Assembly: GCA_034664425.1 (NCBI GenBank) | Contig: JAXDHR010000096.1 | Span: 10,709-74,708, forward strand | Reading direction: 5' to 3' | Source: DATBDM01 sp034664425 | GTDB lineage: Bacteria > Actinomycetota > Thermoleophilia > Solirubrobacterales > Solirubrobacteraceae | DNA: 64,000 nucleotides | The notes under the pieces: generated by a model | Told to the model about the DNA's origin: nothing | Database searches by the model: none | The model's input: the letters and a program-made list of their open reading frames with translations, nothing else | Program-made: the position numbers and the translations under genes | Shown: piece after piece, positions 23,423 through 31,101 of the stretch | How positions within the stretch are numbered: position 1 is the first letter of the stretch | Layout of the letters: each line of letters begins with the position of its first letter

Positions 23423-24141
23423 CGGCCCGGCCGCCAGCGCTCGAGCAGCTCGTCGTCGCGGACCTCGCGCAGCACGCGCGCGGGGACCCCGGCGACGAGC
23501 GTCCGCGGCGCGACGGGCGCGGTGACCACCGCGCCCGCGGCGACCGCCGCCTCCTCCCCGATCTCGACGCCCGGCAGCAGGACGACGCCGCCGCCGAGCC
23601 GGCAGGCGCGGCGCAGGATCATGCCGGGCAGCACGGCGCCGGGCTCGTGACGGCCCATGTCGCGATCGTTGGTCGCCGTCAGGTTCGGCCCGACGAAGAC
23701 GCCTTCCTCGACGATCGAGGCGGGCGGAACCAGTGCGTTGTTCATGAGCCGCGCGCCACGGCCGATCTGCGCATCGGGACCCACCGCTCCGCCGTGGCCG
23801 ATGACGCTCTCCGCGCCTAGGTGGGCGCGCTCGCGCAGAAACACGTGATCGCCGACGACGGCGTGCTCGTCGACGATCGCCCCGGCGACGAGGATCGCGC
23901 CGGCACATACGCTCGCCCCCTCCCCGAGTGCCGTGACGACGGCCTGCGGCTGCGCCCGCGCGCGCGAGTGGCGACCCAGCAGCGGCGGCTTGCCGAGCAC
24001 CGCACCGTCCTGGATCTGGCAGCCGTCGCCGATGCGCACGCCGGGATGGACGACGACGTGGGCGCCGAAGCGGACGCCGCTGCCGACCTGCGCGTCGCGC
24101 GCGACGATCGGGCGCCCGCGGCGCCAGGTGCCGCGTCTCAC
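23419..24141 (-). CDS. Hexapeptide-repeat (left-handed beta-helix) acyltransferase
   Basis: About 240 residues of hexapeptide repeats. The pattern starts at VARDAQVGSGVRFGAHVVV and continues through IGDGCQIQDGAVLG and IGRGARLMNNALVPP to a final LVAGVPARVLREV cap. This is the usual architecture of sugar N- or O-acyltransferases in surface polysaccharide synthesis. MNNALVPPASIVEEGVFVGP and NLTATNDRDMGR resemble the WbpD/FdtC-type nucleotide-sugar acetyltransferases. The start is GTG 24141, overlapping the glycosyltransferase stop as GTGA. The pair probably modifies and transfers a sugar. Confidence 0.85.
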   Translation of the reverse strand: MRRGTWRRGRPIVARDAQVGSGVRFGAHVVVHPGVRIGDGCQIQDGAVLGKPPLLGRHSRARAQPQAVVTALGEGASVCAGAILVAGAIVDEHAVVGDHVFLRERAHLGAESVIGHGGAVGPDAQIGRGARLMNNALVPPASIVEEGVFVGPNLTATNDRDMGRHEPGAVLPGMILRRACRLGGGVVLLPGVEIGEEAAVAAGAVVTAPVAPRTLVAGVPARVLREVRDDELLERWRPGR

Positions 24142-25379
24142 GCCGGGCCTCGCCGCATCGCCAGCGCGTCGGCGAAGCCGCCGATGGCGCCGGCCAGCCG
24201 GTAGCGGCGCGTCGCCCGCAGGGCGTCGATCTGCCTCCACAGCTCCGCGGCCTGGCGGGTATTGGCCTCGACCGCCTCGCGCTGGCCGCGCAGCTGGACG
24301 AGCTCGGTCATGGCGGCCTCGAGTTCGGCGGCGAGCCGGCGCGCGTCCTCGGCGGCGATCTGCGCGGCGAGCGCCGCCGCGGCGGCGCGCGCCTCCGTCG
24401 CCTGCTGCAGCCGCACGAGCCGGGCCATCTCACGCAGCGGCGCGCGGTCCGCCTGGCCGTCGCACGCGGACGTGAGGCCGCCGAGGACGCCGGCGAGCTC
24501 CTCGGCGTGCCGGCGGGCGGAGTGGTGCGCGATGACGAGGTCGCGGTTGGCGAGGCCCATCGCCGGGTCGTAGGCCGCGAGATCGGCTCGCATCAGCGCC
24601 GGGTCGGTGATGCGGCCGGTGGCCCGGCCGCCGAAGCCCTCGGCCTCCAGCGCCGGGTAGCGCTCGGGCGTGACCCAGCCGTCGGTGCCCGCGAAGTCGT
24701 AGACGTAGGCCGGCCGGCCGCACGCCATCCCCTCGAGCAGCGCACGGCCCTTGGCGACGGCGATGTCTGCCTCGGCGAGCGCCGTCTCCGGCGCGGCCGA
24801 CGCCGTCCCGTGGCGTCCGACGACGCGGATGTCGATTCCCTCCGGCTCCCAGGCCGAGCGCAGCGCCTCCAGCCGCTGGCCGCGCAGGTGGTTGCCGAGC
24901 ACGACCGCGACCTCGGGCCGCGGCCGGGGCGCGACGCGAGGTGCGAAGCGGTCGACGTCGATCGCCTGGCGCAGGCGGATCACGGGCGGGGGATCGTCCA
25001 TCGCCCGGATCCGGTCGGCGACGCGCTCGCTGAGCGCGATCACCGCGGCCACGACGCCCGCGAGCGCGGGCGGCAGCTGGAAGTCGCTCACCTCGCTCGA
25101 GGCCCGCAACGCGACCGGCGCCTCCGGCCGCAGCGCGCGCAGCGCGAGCGCCATGCCGGCGTCCTGCACGAGCGCGGCGTCCCAGGCGGCGGGCAGCTGC
25201 GACTCGCCGACGGCGACGAGAACGCCGCTCGCGCGGGCGAGATCGGTCATCTCGCCGGCGTTCACGGTGTGAATCGTCACCTCGTGACCGAGGCGCTGCA
25301 GCTGCTGTGCGGCGGTCAGCAGGTAGGTCTCGCTACCGCCGAGCGAAGCGAAGTCGTGGGTGGCGAGGACGAGCCGCAC
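24138..25379 (-). CDS. Glycosyltransferase family 4-like protein with C-terminal coiled coil
   Basis: A 413-residue protein. The start RLVLATHDFASLGGSETYLL is the GT4 acceptor-side glycine loop, and the nucleotide-sugar-binding part contains ALLEGMACGRPAYVYD, the variant of the E-x7-E region. The middle (VIALSERVADRIRAM, and RLRQAIDVDRFAP) also fits GT4. The last 120 residues are unusual: Ala-rich helices (QQATEARAAAAALAAQIAAE, AELEAAMTELVQLR) that look like a coiled coil, perhaps for membrane or partner contact. Start codon is GTG. It is coupled to the downstream acyltransferase. Confidence 0.82.
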   Translation of the reverse strand: MRLVLATHDFASLGGSETYLLTAAQQLQRLGHEVTIHTVNAGEMTDLARASGVLVAVGESQLPAAWDAALVQDAGMALALRALRPEAPVALRASSEVSDFQLPPALAGVVAAVIALSERVADRIRAMDDPPPVIRLRQAIDVDRFAPRVAPRPRPEVAVVLGNHLRGQRLEALRSAWEPEGIDIRVVGRHGTASAAPETALAEADIAVAKGRALLEGMACGRPAYVYDFAGTDGWVTPERYPALEAEGFGGRATGRITDPALMRADLAAYDPAMGLANRDLVIAHHSARRHAEELAGVLGGLTSACDGQADRAPLREMARLVRLQQATEARAAAAALAAQIAAEDARRLAAELEAAMTELVQLRGQREAVEANTRQAAELWRQIDALRATRRYRLAGAIGGFADALAMRRGPA

Positions 25380-25414
25380 GCCGCGAGCCTACTCATCCCC
25401 GTCATCATCCGGAC

Positions 25415-25621
25415 ATGGACGAGATCGAGGCCCGCGGCGGCATGATCCGGCTCGGTCAGCTGCTGCAGGCCGCGGGGCTGGTCGACTCCGGCGGGGAGGC
25501 GAAGGCCCTGCTCGCGACGGGCACCGTGACCGTCAACGGCGAGCCCGAGACCCGCCGCGGCCGCCAGCTCGTCCCGGGCGACGTGGTCGCCGCGGGCGAC
25601 CACGCGGTCCGGATCTCCTAG
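25415..25621 (+). CDS. Small S4-domain RNA-binding protein (YbcJ/YaaA type)
   Basis: A 68-residue stand-alone S4 domain. The pattern MIRLGQLLQAAGLVDSGGEA, KALLATGTVTVNGE, then RRGRQLVPGDVV is the alpha-L RNA-binding motif found in ribosomal S4 and in small proteins such as YbcJ. Its RNA target is unknown. The ATG at 25415 begins MDEIEARGG. It ends 3 bases before the 3' end of the tRNA gene on the other strand. Confidence 0.8.
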   Translation: MDEIEARGGMIRLGQLLQAAGLVDSGGEAKALLATGTVTVNGEPETRRGRQLVPGDVVAAGDHAVRIS

Positions 25622-25624
25622 AGG

Positions 25625-25697
<73 letters not shown>

Positions 25698-25712
25698 TTG
25701 CGCCGACGGAGC

Positions 25713-26921
25713 TTAGCCTGAATCCGCGAGCATCCTGGCGAAGCTCGCCATCGGCGCGTACGCCCACTCGGGCGCGACGCGCTGCGCGTAGACGAGCTCG
25801 GCGCACTCCTTGGCGAGCTCGAGCAGGTTGAGCACGTCCGCGTCGGCGGGCACGGGCGCCCGCGGCGCGTAGCCCTCCAGCACGGCCGCGCGCGCCGCGG
25901 CGATCCAGTCGACGGGCGAGGCGCCCGCGGCGCGCCGCGCGGCGGCCGAGCCGACGTGATCGACGCAGCGCAGCAGGCACGCCAGGTCGTAGAGCGGGCT
26001 GTCGGGGCGGCGGCGGTCGGCGAGCGGTCGCGTCGGGTCGCCCTCGAAGTCGATGACCAGCGGCGGCGTGGCGACGTCGATCCGCAGCATCTGGCCGACG
26101 TGCAGGTCGCCGTGGATGCGCGTCAGCGCCGGGGGTGCGGCGTCGTCGAGCTCGGCGAGCCGCGCGCGTGCGGCGGGGGCGAGCGCCGCGATCCGCGGGT
26201 CGCGGGCGGCCGCGCCGGCGAGGGCCACCTCGCCCGCGGCGCGGTGACGGGCGAGCGACTCCGGGCCGCCGGGGTGCAGCCCGAACGCGTCGACCAGCGC
26301 TCGGTGCAGCGCGGCGGTGCTGCACCCGAGCGTGGTCCACTCGGCGTCCTCGAAGGGCGCGGCGCCGACGATCACCGCTGCGGCGCGCTCGATCGGCCGC
26401 TCCCAGGAGGCCTCCGCGCCCGGGACGAATGCCTGCAGCAGGGCCAGGGCGGTGTCGCGCTCGCCATCGACCCAGTGCAGCGAGCCCGCGAAGGGCGGCA
26501 CGGGTGCGCCCGTGCCGGCGAGCGCGCCGAGCAGCTCGATCTCGACGTGCGGCCCGGCCACCGGACGCCGGTAGGCCTTGACGAGCAGCGCGTCGCCGAG
26601 CGCGACGACCGTGTTGGAGAGGTCGGTCGCCGGCACGCGCCGGCGCCCGCCGAGCGCGCCGCCCAGCGGATCGAGCGCAGGACCCTCGCGCAGCTCGAGC
26701 CGGCCGCCGTCGCCGTCGAGCGGCCGCGCGCGCAGCGAGGCCACCAGCGGTCCCCAGTCCAGGTCGTCCGCGACATCGAGGTAGGTCTCCGAGCCGCCGT
26801 CGGCGTAGGCGACGTCGAGGAAGCGCAGGCCGCCGGCGGCGGCGCGCGGGCGTACGCTGGCGATCGTGCGCCCCTTGCCGGCGAACCAGCGGGCCGTCTC
26901 GTCGATCCCCTTGGTATTCAT
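25713..26921 (-). CDS. Maltokinase-like / aminoglycoside-phosphotransferase-fold kinase
   Basis: About 402 residues. The N-terminal ETARWFAGKGR resembles the N-cap of actinobacterial maltokinases. The kinase core carries the catalytic loop RIHGDLHVGQMLR (about 267-279) and the metal-binding DFEGDPTRPLADRR (about 289), nearly identical to the maltokinase family motif. Maltokinase makes maltose 1-phosphate for the GlgE glucan pathway. No treS or glgE lies nearby, so the role is inferred from motifs only. I chose ATG 26921, which has GGAGG 12 bases upstream; ATG 26933 abuts that site. Confidence 0.78.
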   Translation of the reverse strand: MNTKGIDETARWFAGKGRTIASVRPRAAAGGLRFLDVAYADGGSETYLDVADDLDWGPLVASLRARPLDGDGGRLELREGPALDPLGGALGGRRRVPATDLSNTVVALGDALLVKAYRRPVAGPHVEIELLGALAGTGAPVPPFAGSLHWVDGERDTALALLQAFVPGAEASWERPIERAAAVIVGAAPFEDAEWTTLGCSTAALHRALVDAFGLHPGGPESLARHRAAGEVALAGAAARDPRIAALAPAARARLAELDDAAPPALTRIHGDLHVGQMLRIDVATPPLVIDFEGDPTRPLADRRRPDSPLYDLACLLRCVDHVGSAAARRAAGASPVDWIAAARAAVLEGYAPRAPVPADADVLNLLELAKECAELVYAQRVAPEWAYAPMASFARMLADSG

Positions 26922-26954
26922 GCCCGCAGTCATCCTCCGGACGAGAGACCCTAC

Positions 26955-28223
26955 GTGAGCACGATCGCGTTCTTCCCTGAAGGGGCCTACGGGCCCACGA
27001 ACAACTGCGTCGGCATCGGCGACGTGCTCCGTCGGCGGGGCCACCGAGTGGTGTTTATCGTCGAGGAGTCGTTCGCCGGGACGCTCGAGGCGCAGGGCTT
27101 CGAGGAACGCCTGATGCGGCTCGGGCCGCCGCCGGCCGCCGACGAGGAGCCGGGGCAGTTCTGGAAGGACTTCATCCGCGACACGGCACCCGTGTTCCGC
27201 ACCCCGACGATCGAGCAGCTCGAGACGTTCATCGCGCCCACCTTCCGGGCGCTGCTCGACGGCGCCCGCTACGTCGACGACCGGCTGCGCGAGATCATCG
27301 ACGAGGTGACGCCCGACGTGATCGTCGAGGACAACGTCTGCGCGTTCCCGGCCCTGCCCGCCTCGGGGCGCCCGTGGGTGCGGATCGTCTCGTGCAACCC
27401 GGCGGAGATCAAGGACGCCGACGTCCCGCCGCCGTTCTCGGGCTACCCGGCGGAGAACCGCTCGCGCTGGGAGGACTACTGGGCCGAGTACCGCCGCACC
27501 CACGCCGACATGCATGCCGCCTTCGACGCGTTCTGCGTCGAGCGCGGCGCGCCGCCGCTCGGAGACCTCGAGTTCATCCACGAGTCGCCCCACCTGAACC
27601 TCTACCTCTATCCGGACGAGGCGGACTACCCGCGCGCCGCACCGCTCGACGGGCGCTGGCTCAACCTGCAGGCGAGCGTGCGAGCGACCGACGCGGGGTG
27701 GGAGCTGCCCGCGCCGCTCGCCTCCGCCGACGGGCCGCTGCTCTACCTCAGCCTCGGCTCGCTTGGCTCGGGCGACGTGGCGCTGATGCAGAAGCTGATC
27801 GACTCGCTGGCGGACACGCGCTATCGCGTGATCGTCTCGATGGGCCCCCAGCACGAGCAGTTGCGGCTCGCGGCGAACATGACCGGCGCCGAGTTCCTGC
27901 CGCAGACCTCGATCCTGCCCCTCGTCGACCTCGTCATCACCCACGGCGGCAACAACACGGTCACCGAGAGCCTCTACTTCGGCAAGCCGATGATCCTGCT
28001 CCCGCTCTTCTGGGACCAGTACGACAACGCGCAGCGGATGGACGAGACCGGCTTCGGCATCCGGCTGGACACCTATGGCCACGCGCCGGAGCAGCTGACC
28101 GCGGCGATCGAGGGGCTGCTCGGCGACCGCTGGCTGCACGAACGGCTCGATGCCGTCTCCACCCGGTTGCAGGCGGCGCCCGGGACCGTGACGGCGGCCG
28201 ACGCGATCGAGCGGCTGCCGTGA
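26955..28223 (+). CDS. UDP-glycosyltransferase family (GT1/MGT-like) protein
   Basis: A 422-residue GT-B glycosyltransferase. The N-terminal domain begins IAFFPEGAYGPTNNCVGIGD. The donor-binding C-terminal domain has YLSLGSLGSGDV and the signature THGGNNTVTESLYFGKPMIL followed by PLFWDQYDNAQRM. This is the GT1 plant-secondary-product-like motif with the usual HGG and the D-Q end. It likely glycosylates a lipid or small molecule. The GTG start is 34 bases from the divergent maltokinase-like gene, and it overlaps the next gene as GTGA, so the two may act on the same metabolite. Confidence 0.87.
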   Translation: MSTIAFFPEGAYGPTNNCVGIGDVLRRRGHRVVFIVEESFAGTLEAQGFEERLMRLGPPPAADEEPGQFWKDFIRDTAPVFRTPTIEQLETFIAPTFRALLDGARYVDDRLREIIDEVTPDVIVEDNVCAFPALPASGRPWVRIVSCNPAEIKDADVPPPFSGYPAENRSRWEDYWAEYRRTHADMHAAFDAFCVERGAPPLGDLEFIHESPHLNLYLYPDEADYPRAAPLDGRWLNLQASVRATDAGWELPAPLASADGPLLYLSLGSLGSGDVALMQKLIDSLADTRYRVIVSMGPQHEQLRLAANMTGAEFLPQTSILPLVDLVITHGGNNTVTESLYFGKPMILLPLFWDQYDNAQRMDETGFGIRLDTYGHAPEQLTAAIEGLLGDRWLHERLDAVSTRLQAAPGTVTAADAIERLP

Positions 28224-29614
28224 TCAACCCGGTGCTGTGGCTCGAGCAGGTCATGGCCGAGGACCCGGGGGAGGCGTGCCCGCCGCTCGCGGAGGCGATC
28301 ACGGCCGACGTCTGCGTCGTCGGCGGCGGGCTGCTCGGGCTGTGGAGCGCGCTCGAGGTGCGCGAGCAGGCGCCCGACGCGAGCGTCGTGCTGATCGAGG
28401 GCGAGGCGTGCGGCTTCGGCGCGAGCGGGCGCAACGGGGGCTGGATGACGAGCTGGTGGGACGAGCTCGCCGCGCTCGAGGCGCGTTTCGGCCCGGCGGC
28501 CGCGCGCTGGCTCGCCGCCCGCTCGTCGGCGGCGATCGATCGCGTCGAGGAGATCACCCGCGCCGAGGGGATCGACTGCGGGCTGCGACGCGGCGGCGCG
28601 CTGATCGCGGCCACCGCGCCGGCGCAGCTGCCGCGGCTGCCCGGGGCCGGGGAGGGCCCCGTGCGGCGCGTCGACGCCGCCGAGCTGCGGCAGCGCACGG
28701 GCGCCGCGGTCGTCCTTGCGGGCGTGGAGCTCTCCGACGCCGCGGCCGTGCACCCGGCACGCCTCGTCCGCGGGCTGCGGGCGCTCGCGCTGCGCCGCGG
28801 CGTTCGGATCTTCGAGGGGACGGCGATGCGCTCGCTCGAGCGCGGGCGCCCGCCGCGGGTGATCACCTCGGCGGGTCGCGTCGAGGCCGGCGCGGTGGTG
28901 ATCGCGCTCGGCGCCTGGGTCGCGCGCCTGCGCGAGGCGCGTCGCGCGGTGCTGCCCGTGGCCAGCCACATCGTCGCCACCGAGCCGATCCCCGACCGGC
29001 TCGAGGCGCTCGGCTGGACCGGCGGCGAGCTGCTCGGCGACCCGCGCACGCTCGTCCACTACAGCCAGGTCTCGCCCGACGGGCGGATCGTCTTCGGCCG
29101 CGGCGGCGGCGCCTTCGGCAGCGCCGGCCGGGTCGTCGGGCGCCACTTCGTCGATCCGGTCGCGCAGCGCGACGTCGAGGCGGGCCTGCGCCGCTGGTTC
29201 CCGTCGCTGGCCGACGTGCGCATCACCCACCGCTGGGGCGGGCCGGTGGACCATGCGCCCGGACACCTGCCGTGGGTCTCCGAGCTCGGCGAGGCCGGCA
29301 CGGTCCACTACGCCGCCGGCTTCTCGGGCAACGGGGTCGGCCCGAGCGCGTTCGTCGGGCAGATCCTCGGGCGCCGCGCGCTCGGCATCAAGGACGAGCT
29401 GACGCGCTGCGCGCTCGTCGGCGACCCGCCCGGGCTGATGCCGCCCGAGCCCCTGCGCACGGCGGGCGGGTTCGTCGTGCGCGACGCCGTCCGCCGCGCC
29501 GAGGCGCGCGAGGAGCGCGGCGAGCGCCCGGACCCGGTGACCGACCGCCTGCGCAGGCTCGTGTGGTTCACCCTGCCGGCCGCGCTCGACCCGCGCGCGC
29601 GGCGCGCGCCATGA
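28220..29614 (+). CDS. FAD-dependent oxidoreductase, DAO (glycine/D-amino-acid oxidase) family
   Basis: A 464-residue protein. The dinucleotide-binding motif is DVCVVGGGLLGLWSALEV, followed by GFGASGRNGGWMTSWW, the typical FAD contact of amine oxidoreductases such as gamma-glutamylputrescine oxidase. Near the C-terminus, YAAGFSGNGVGPSAFVGQIL is the second FAD contact. The substrate is probably a secondary amine but is not determined. The start is GTG 28220, overlapping the glycosyltransferase stop. The next gene overlaps by ATGA. Confidence 0.87.
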   Translation: MINPVLWLEQVMAEDPGEACPPLAEAITADVCVVGGGLLGLWSALEVREQAPDASVVLIEGEACGFGASGRNGGWMTSWWDELAALEARFGPAAARWLAARSSAAIDRVEEITRAEGIDCGLRRGGALIAATAPAQLPRLPGAGEGPVRRVDAAELRQRTGAAVVLAGVELSDAAAVHPARLVRGLRALALRRGVRIFEGTAMRSLERGRPPRVITSAGRVEAGAVVIALGAWVARLREARRAVLPVASHIVATEPIPDRLEALGWTGGELLGDPRTLVHYSQVSPDGRIVFGRGGGAFGSAGRVVGRHFVDPVAQRDVEAGLRRWFPSLADVRITHRWGGPVDHAPGHLPWVSELGEAGTVHYAAGFSGNGVGPSAFVGQILGRRALGIKDELTRCALVGDPPGLMPPEPLRTAGGFVVRDAVRRAEAREERGERPDPVTDRLRRLVWFTLPAALDPRARRAP

Positions 29615-30099
29615 GGCTCGCGATCATCTCCGACACGCATCTGCCGCGCGGCCGGCGCCGGCTATCAGCGGGCTGCGTCGAGCGGCTGCGCGACGCCGAC
29701 GCGATCCTGCACGCCGGCGACTTCGTCGAGGCCCCGGTGCTGCGCACGCTCGAGGGCCTCGGACCGCCGGTCCACGCCGTCGCCGGCAACCAGGACGATC
29801 CTGTGCTCCGGCACGTGCTACCCGAGGTACGGACCGTCGCCGCGGGCGGCGCGACGATCGCGATGCTCCACGATGCCGGCCCGGCCGCGGGGCGGCTCGC
29901 CCGCATGCGCCGCCGCTTCCCGGGCGTCGACGCGGTCGTCTTCGGCCACTCGCACATCCCGCTGCTCGAGCAGGACGGGGGCTTCGCGATCTTCAACCCG
30001 GGCTCGCCGACCGACAAGCGGCGCCAGCCGGTCCACACGATGGGGCTCGCCACCGTCGGGGACGGCGGCCTGCGGTTCGAGCTGGTCGAGCTCGGCTGA
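29611..30099 (+). CDS. YfcE/MJ0936-type metallophosphoesterase
   Basis: A 162-residue calcineurin-like phosphodiesterase. The metal-binding motifs are complete: ISDTHLP, LHAGDFVE, AVAGNQDD, MLHDAG (in place of LTHG) and FGHSHIPL, with FNPGSPTDKR near the end. Proteins of this family hydrolyse model phosphodiesters, and their natural substrate is generally unknown. ATGA overlap with the oxidoreductase gene suggests coupled translation. A candidate -10 (TAGGCT, 30118-30123) for the next gene lies just after it. Confidence 0.9.
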   Translation: MRLAIISDTHLPRGRRRLSAGCVERLRDADAILHAGDFVEAPVLRTLEGLGPPVHAVAGNQDDPVLRHVLPEVRTVAAGGATIAMLHDAGPAAGRLARMRRRFPGVDAVVFGHSHIPLLEQDGGFAIFNPGSPTDKRRQPVHTMGLATVGDGGLRFELVELG

Positions 30100-30134
30100 G
30101 GCGGATCGGCACCTGTCTAGGCTCCGGAGCGCCC

Positions 30135-31076
30135 ATGGACCTCTCGCTGTTCTTCGCCGGCACCGCCGGATCGGTGCCGACCGGCCGCCGGGGGCTGCCG
30201 GCGCTGCTGCTGCGCGCCGGCGCTGACCGGATCCTGTTCGACTGCGGCGAGGGGACCCAGCAGCAGCTGCTGCGCTCGATCGGGCTGCCCGACGTCGACG
30301 CGATATTCCTCACGCACCTGCACCTCGACCACTGGCTCGGACTCGTCGGGATGCTGAAGACCTTCGACCTGCGCGCGCGCGAGCGGCCGCTGACCGTCTA
30401 CGGACCGCGCGGGCTGCGCCAGCTGCTGGCGACGCTGCGGCCGGTGATCGGGCGCGTCGGGTACCCGCTCGAGCTCGCCGAGCTCGACCGCCACGACGAG
30501 GTTCGCTTCGGCAGCTACGCGATCTCGGCGTTCCCGGTCAAGCACCGCGTGGAGGCCTACGGCTACGCCTTCGTCGAGGACGGGCGCCCGGGGCGCTTCG
30601 ATGCGCAGCGGGCGCGCGAGCTGGGAATCGCTCCGGGCCCCGACTTCGGGCGCCTGCAGCACGGCGAGACCGTGGGCGGCGTCGAGCCGTCCAAGGTGAT
30701 GGGCGAGTCGCGGCCGGGGCGGCGGATCGTGATCTCCGGCGACACCGCGCCGTGCCAGGCGGTCGAGGCGCATGCCCACGACGCGGACCTGCTGGTCCAC
30801 GAGGCGACGTTCCTCGAGGATGAGCGGGCCCGCGCGCGCGACACCGCACACTCGACGGCGCGCCAGGCGGCCGAGATCGCCCGCGACGCGAACGTCCGCC
30901 TGCTCGCGCTGACGCACCTCTCCACGCGCTACTTCCCGCGCGACGTCCGCGACGAGGCGCGCGCGATCTTCCCGGCGACGGTCGTCCCGCGCGACTTCGA
31001 CGCGATCGAGGTCCCGTTCCCGGAGCGCGGAGAGCCCACGCTCGTCAAGCCCGAGCGCGACCCCGCCCCAACCTAA
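30135..31076 (+). CDS. rnz: Ribonuclease Z (tRNA 3' processing endonuclease)
   Basis: A 313-residue metallo-beta-lactamase-fold nuclease that trims tRNA 3' ends. The zinc motif is LTHLHLDHWLGLVGMLKTF, preceded by ILFDCGEGTQQQLLRS, the RNase Z signature. Further ligands are in SGDTAPC and LTHLSTRYFP, and the AxDfxxhEvtf-type helix appears as ADLLVHEATFLEDERA. Length matches short-form RNase Z. Because tRNA genes here may lack an encoded CCA (the Arg tRNA does), RNase Z is expected to be needed. Confidence 0.94.
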   Translation: MDLSLFFAGTAGSVPTGRRGLPALLLRAGADRILFDCGEGTQQQLLRSIGLPDVDAIFLTHLHLDHWLGLVGMLKTFDLRARERPLTVYGPRGLRQLLATLRPVIGRVGYPLELAELDRHDEVRFGSYAISAFPVKHRVEAYGYAFVEDGRPGRFDAQRARELGIAPGPDFGRLQHGETVGGVEPSKVMGESRPGRRIVISGDTAPCQAVEAHAHDADLLVHEATFLEDERARARDTAHSTARQAAEIARDANVRLLALTHLSTRYFPRDVRDEARAIFPATVVPRDFDAIEVPFPERGEPTLVKPERDPAPT

Positions 31077-31101
31077 GGGGGCCAGGCCCCTTTAGGTTGG
31101 G
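31067..31101. terminator. Bidirectional terminator holding both convergent stop codons
   Basis: A 17-bp near-perfect stem (31067-31083 with 31085-31101, one G-T pair) around a single central A. The arms read CCCAACCTAAGGGGGCC and GGCCCCTTTAGGTTGGG. The rnz stop TAA (31074-31076) and the cyclase stop (31092-31094, minus strand) both lie inside the stem. Runs of T are short on both sides, but stem strength and position make termination likely. Confidence 0.7.
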
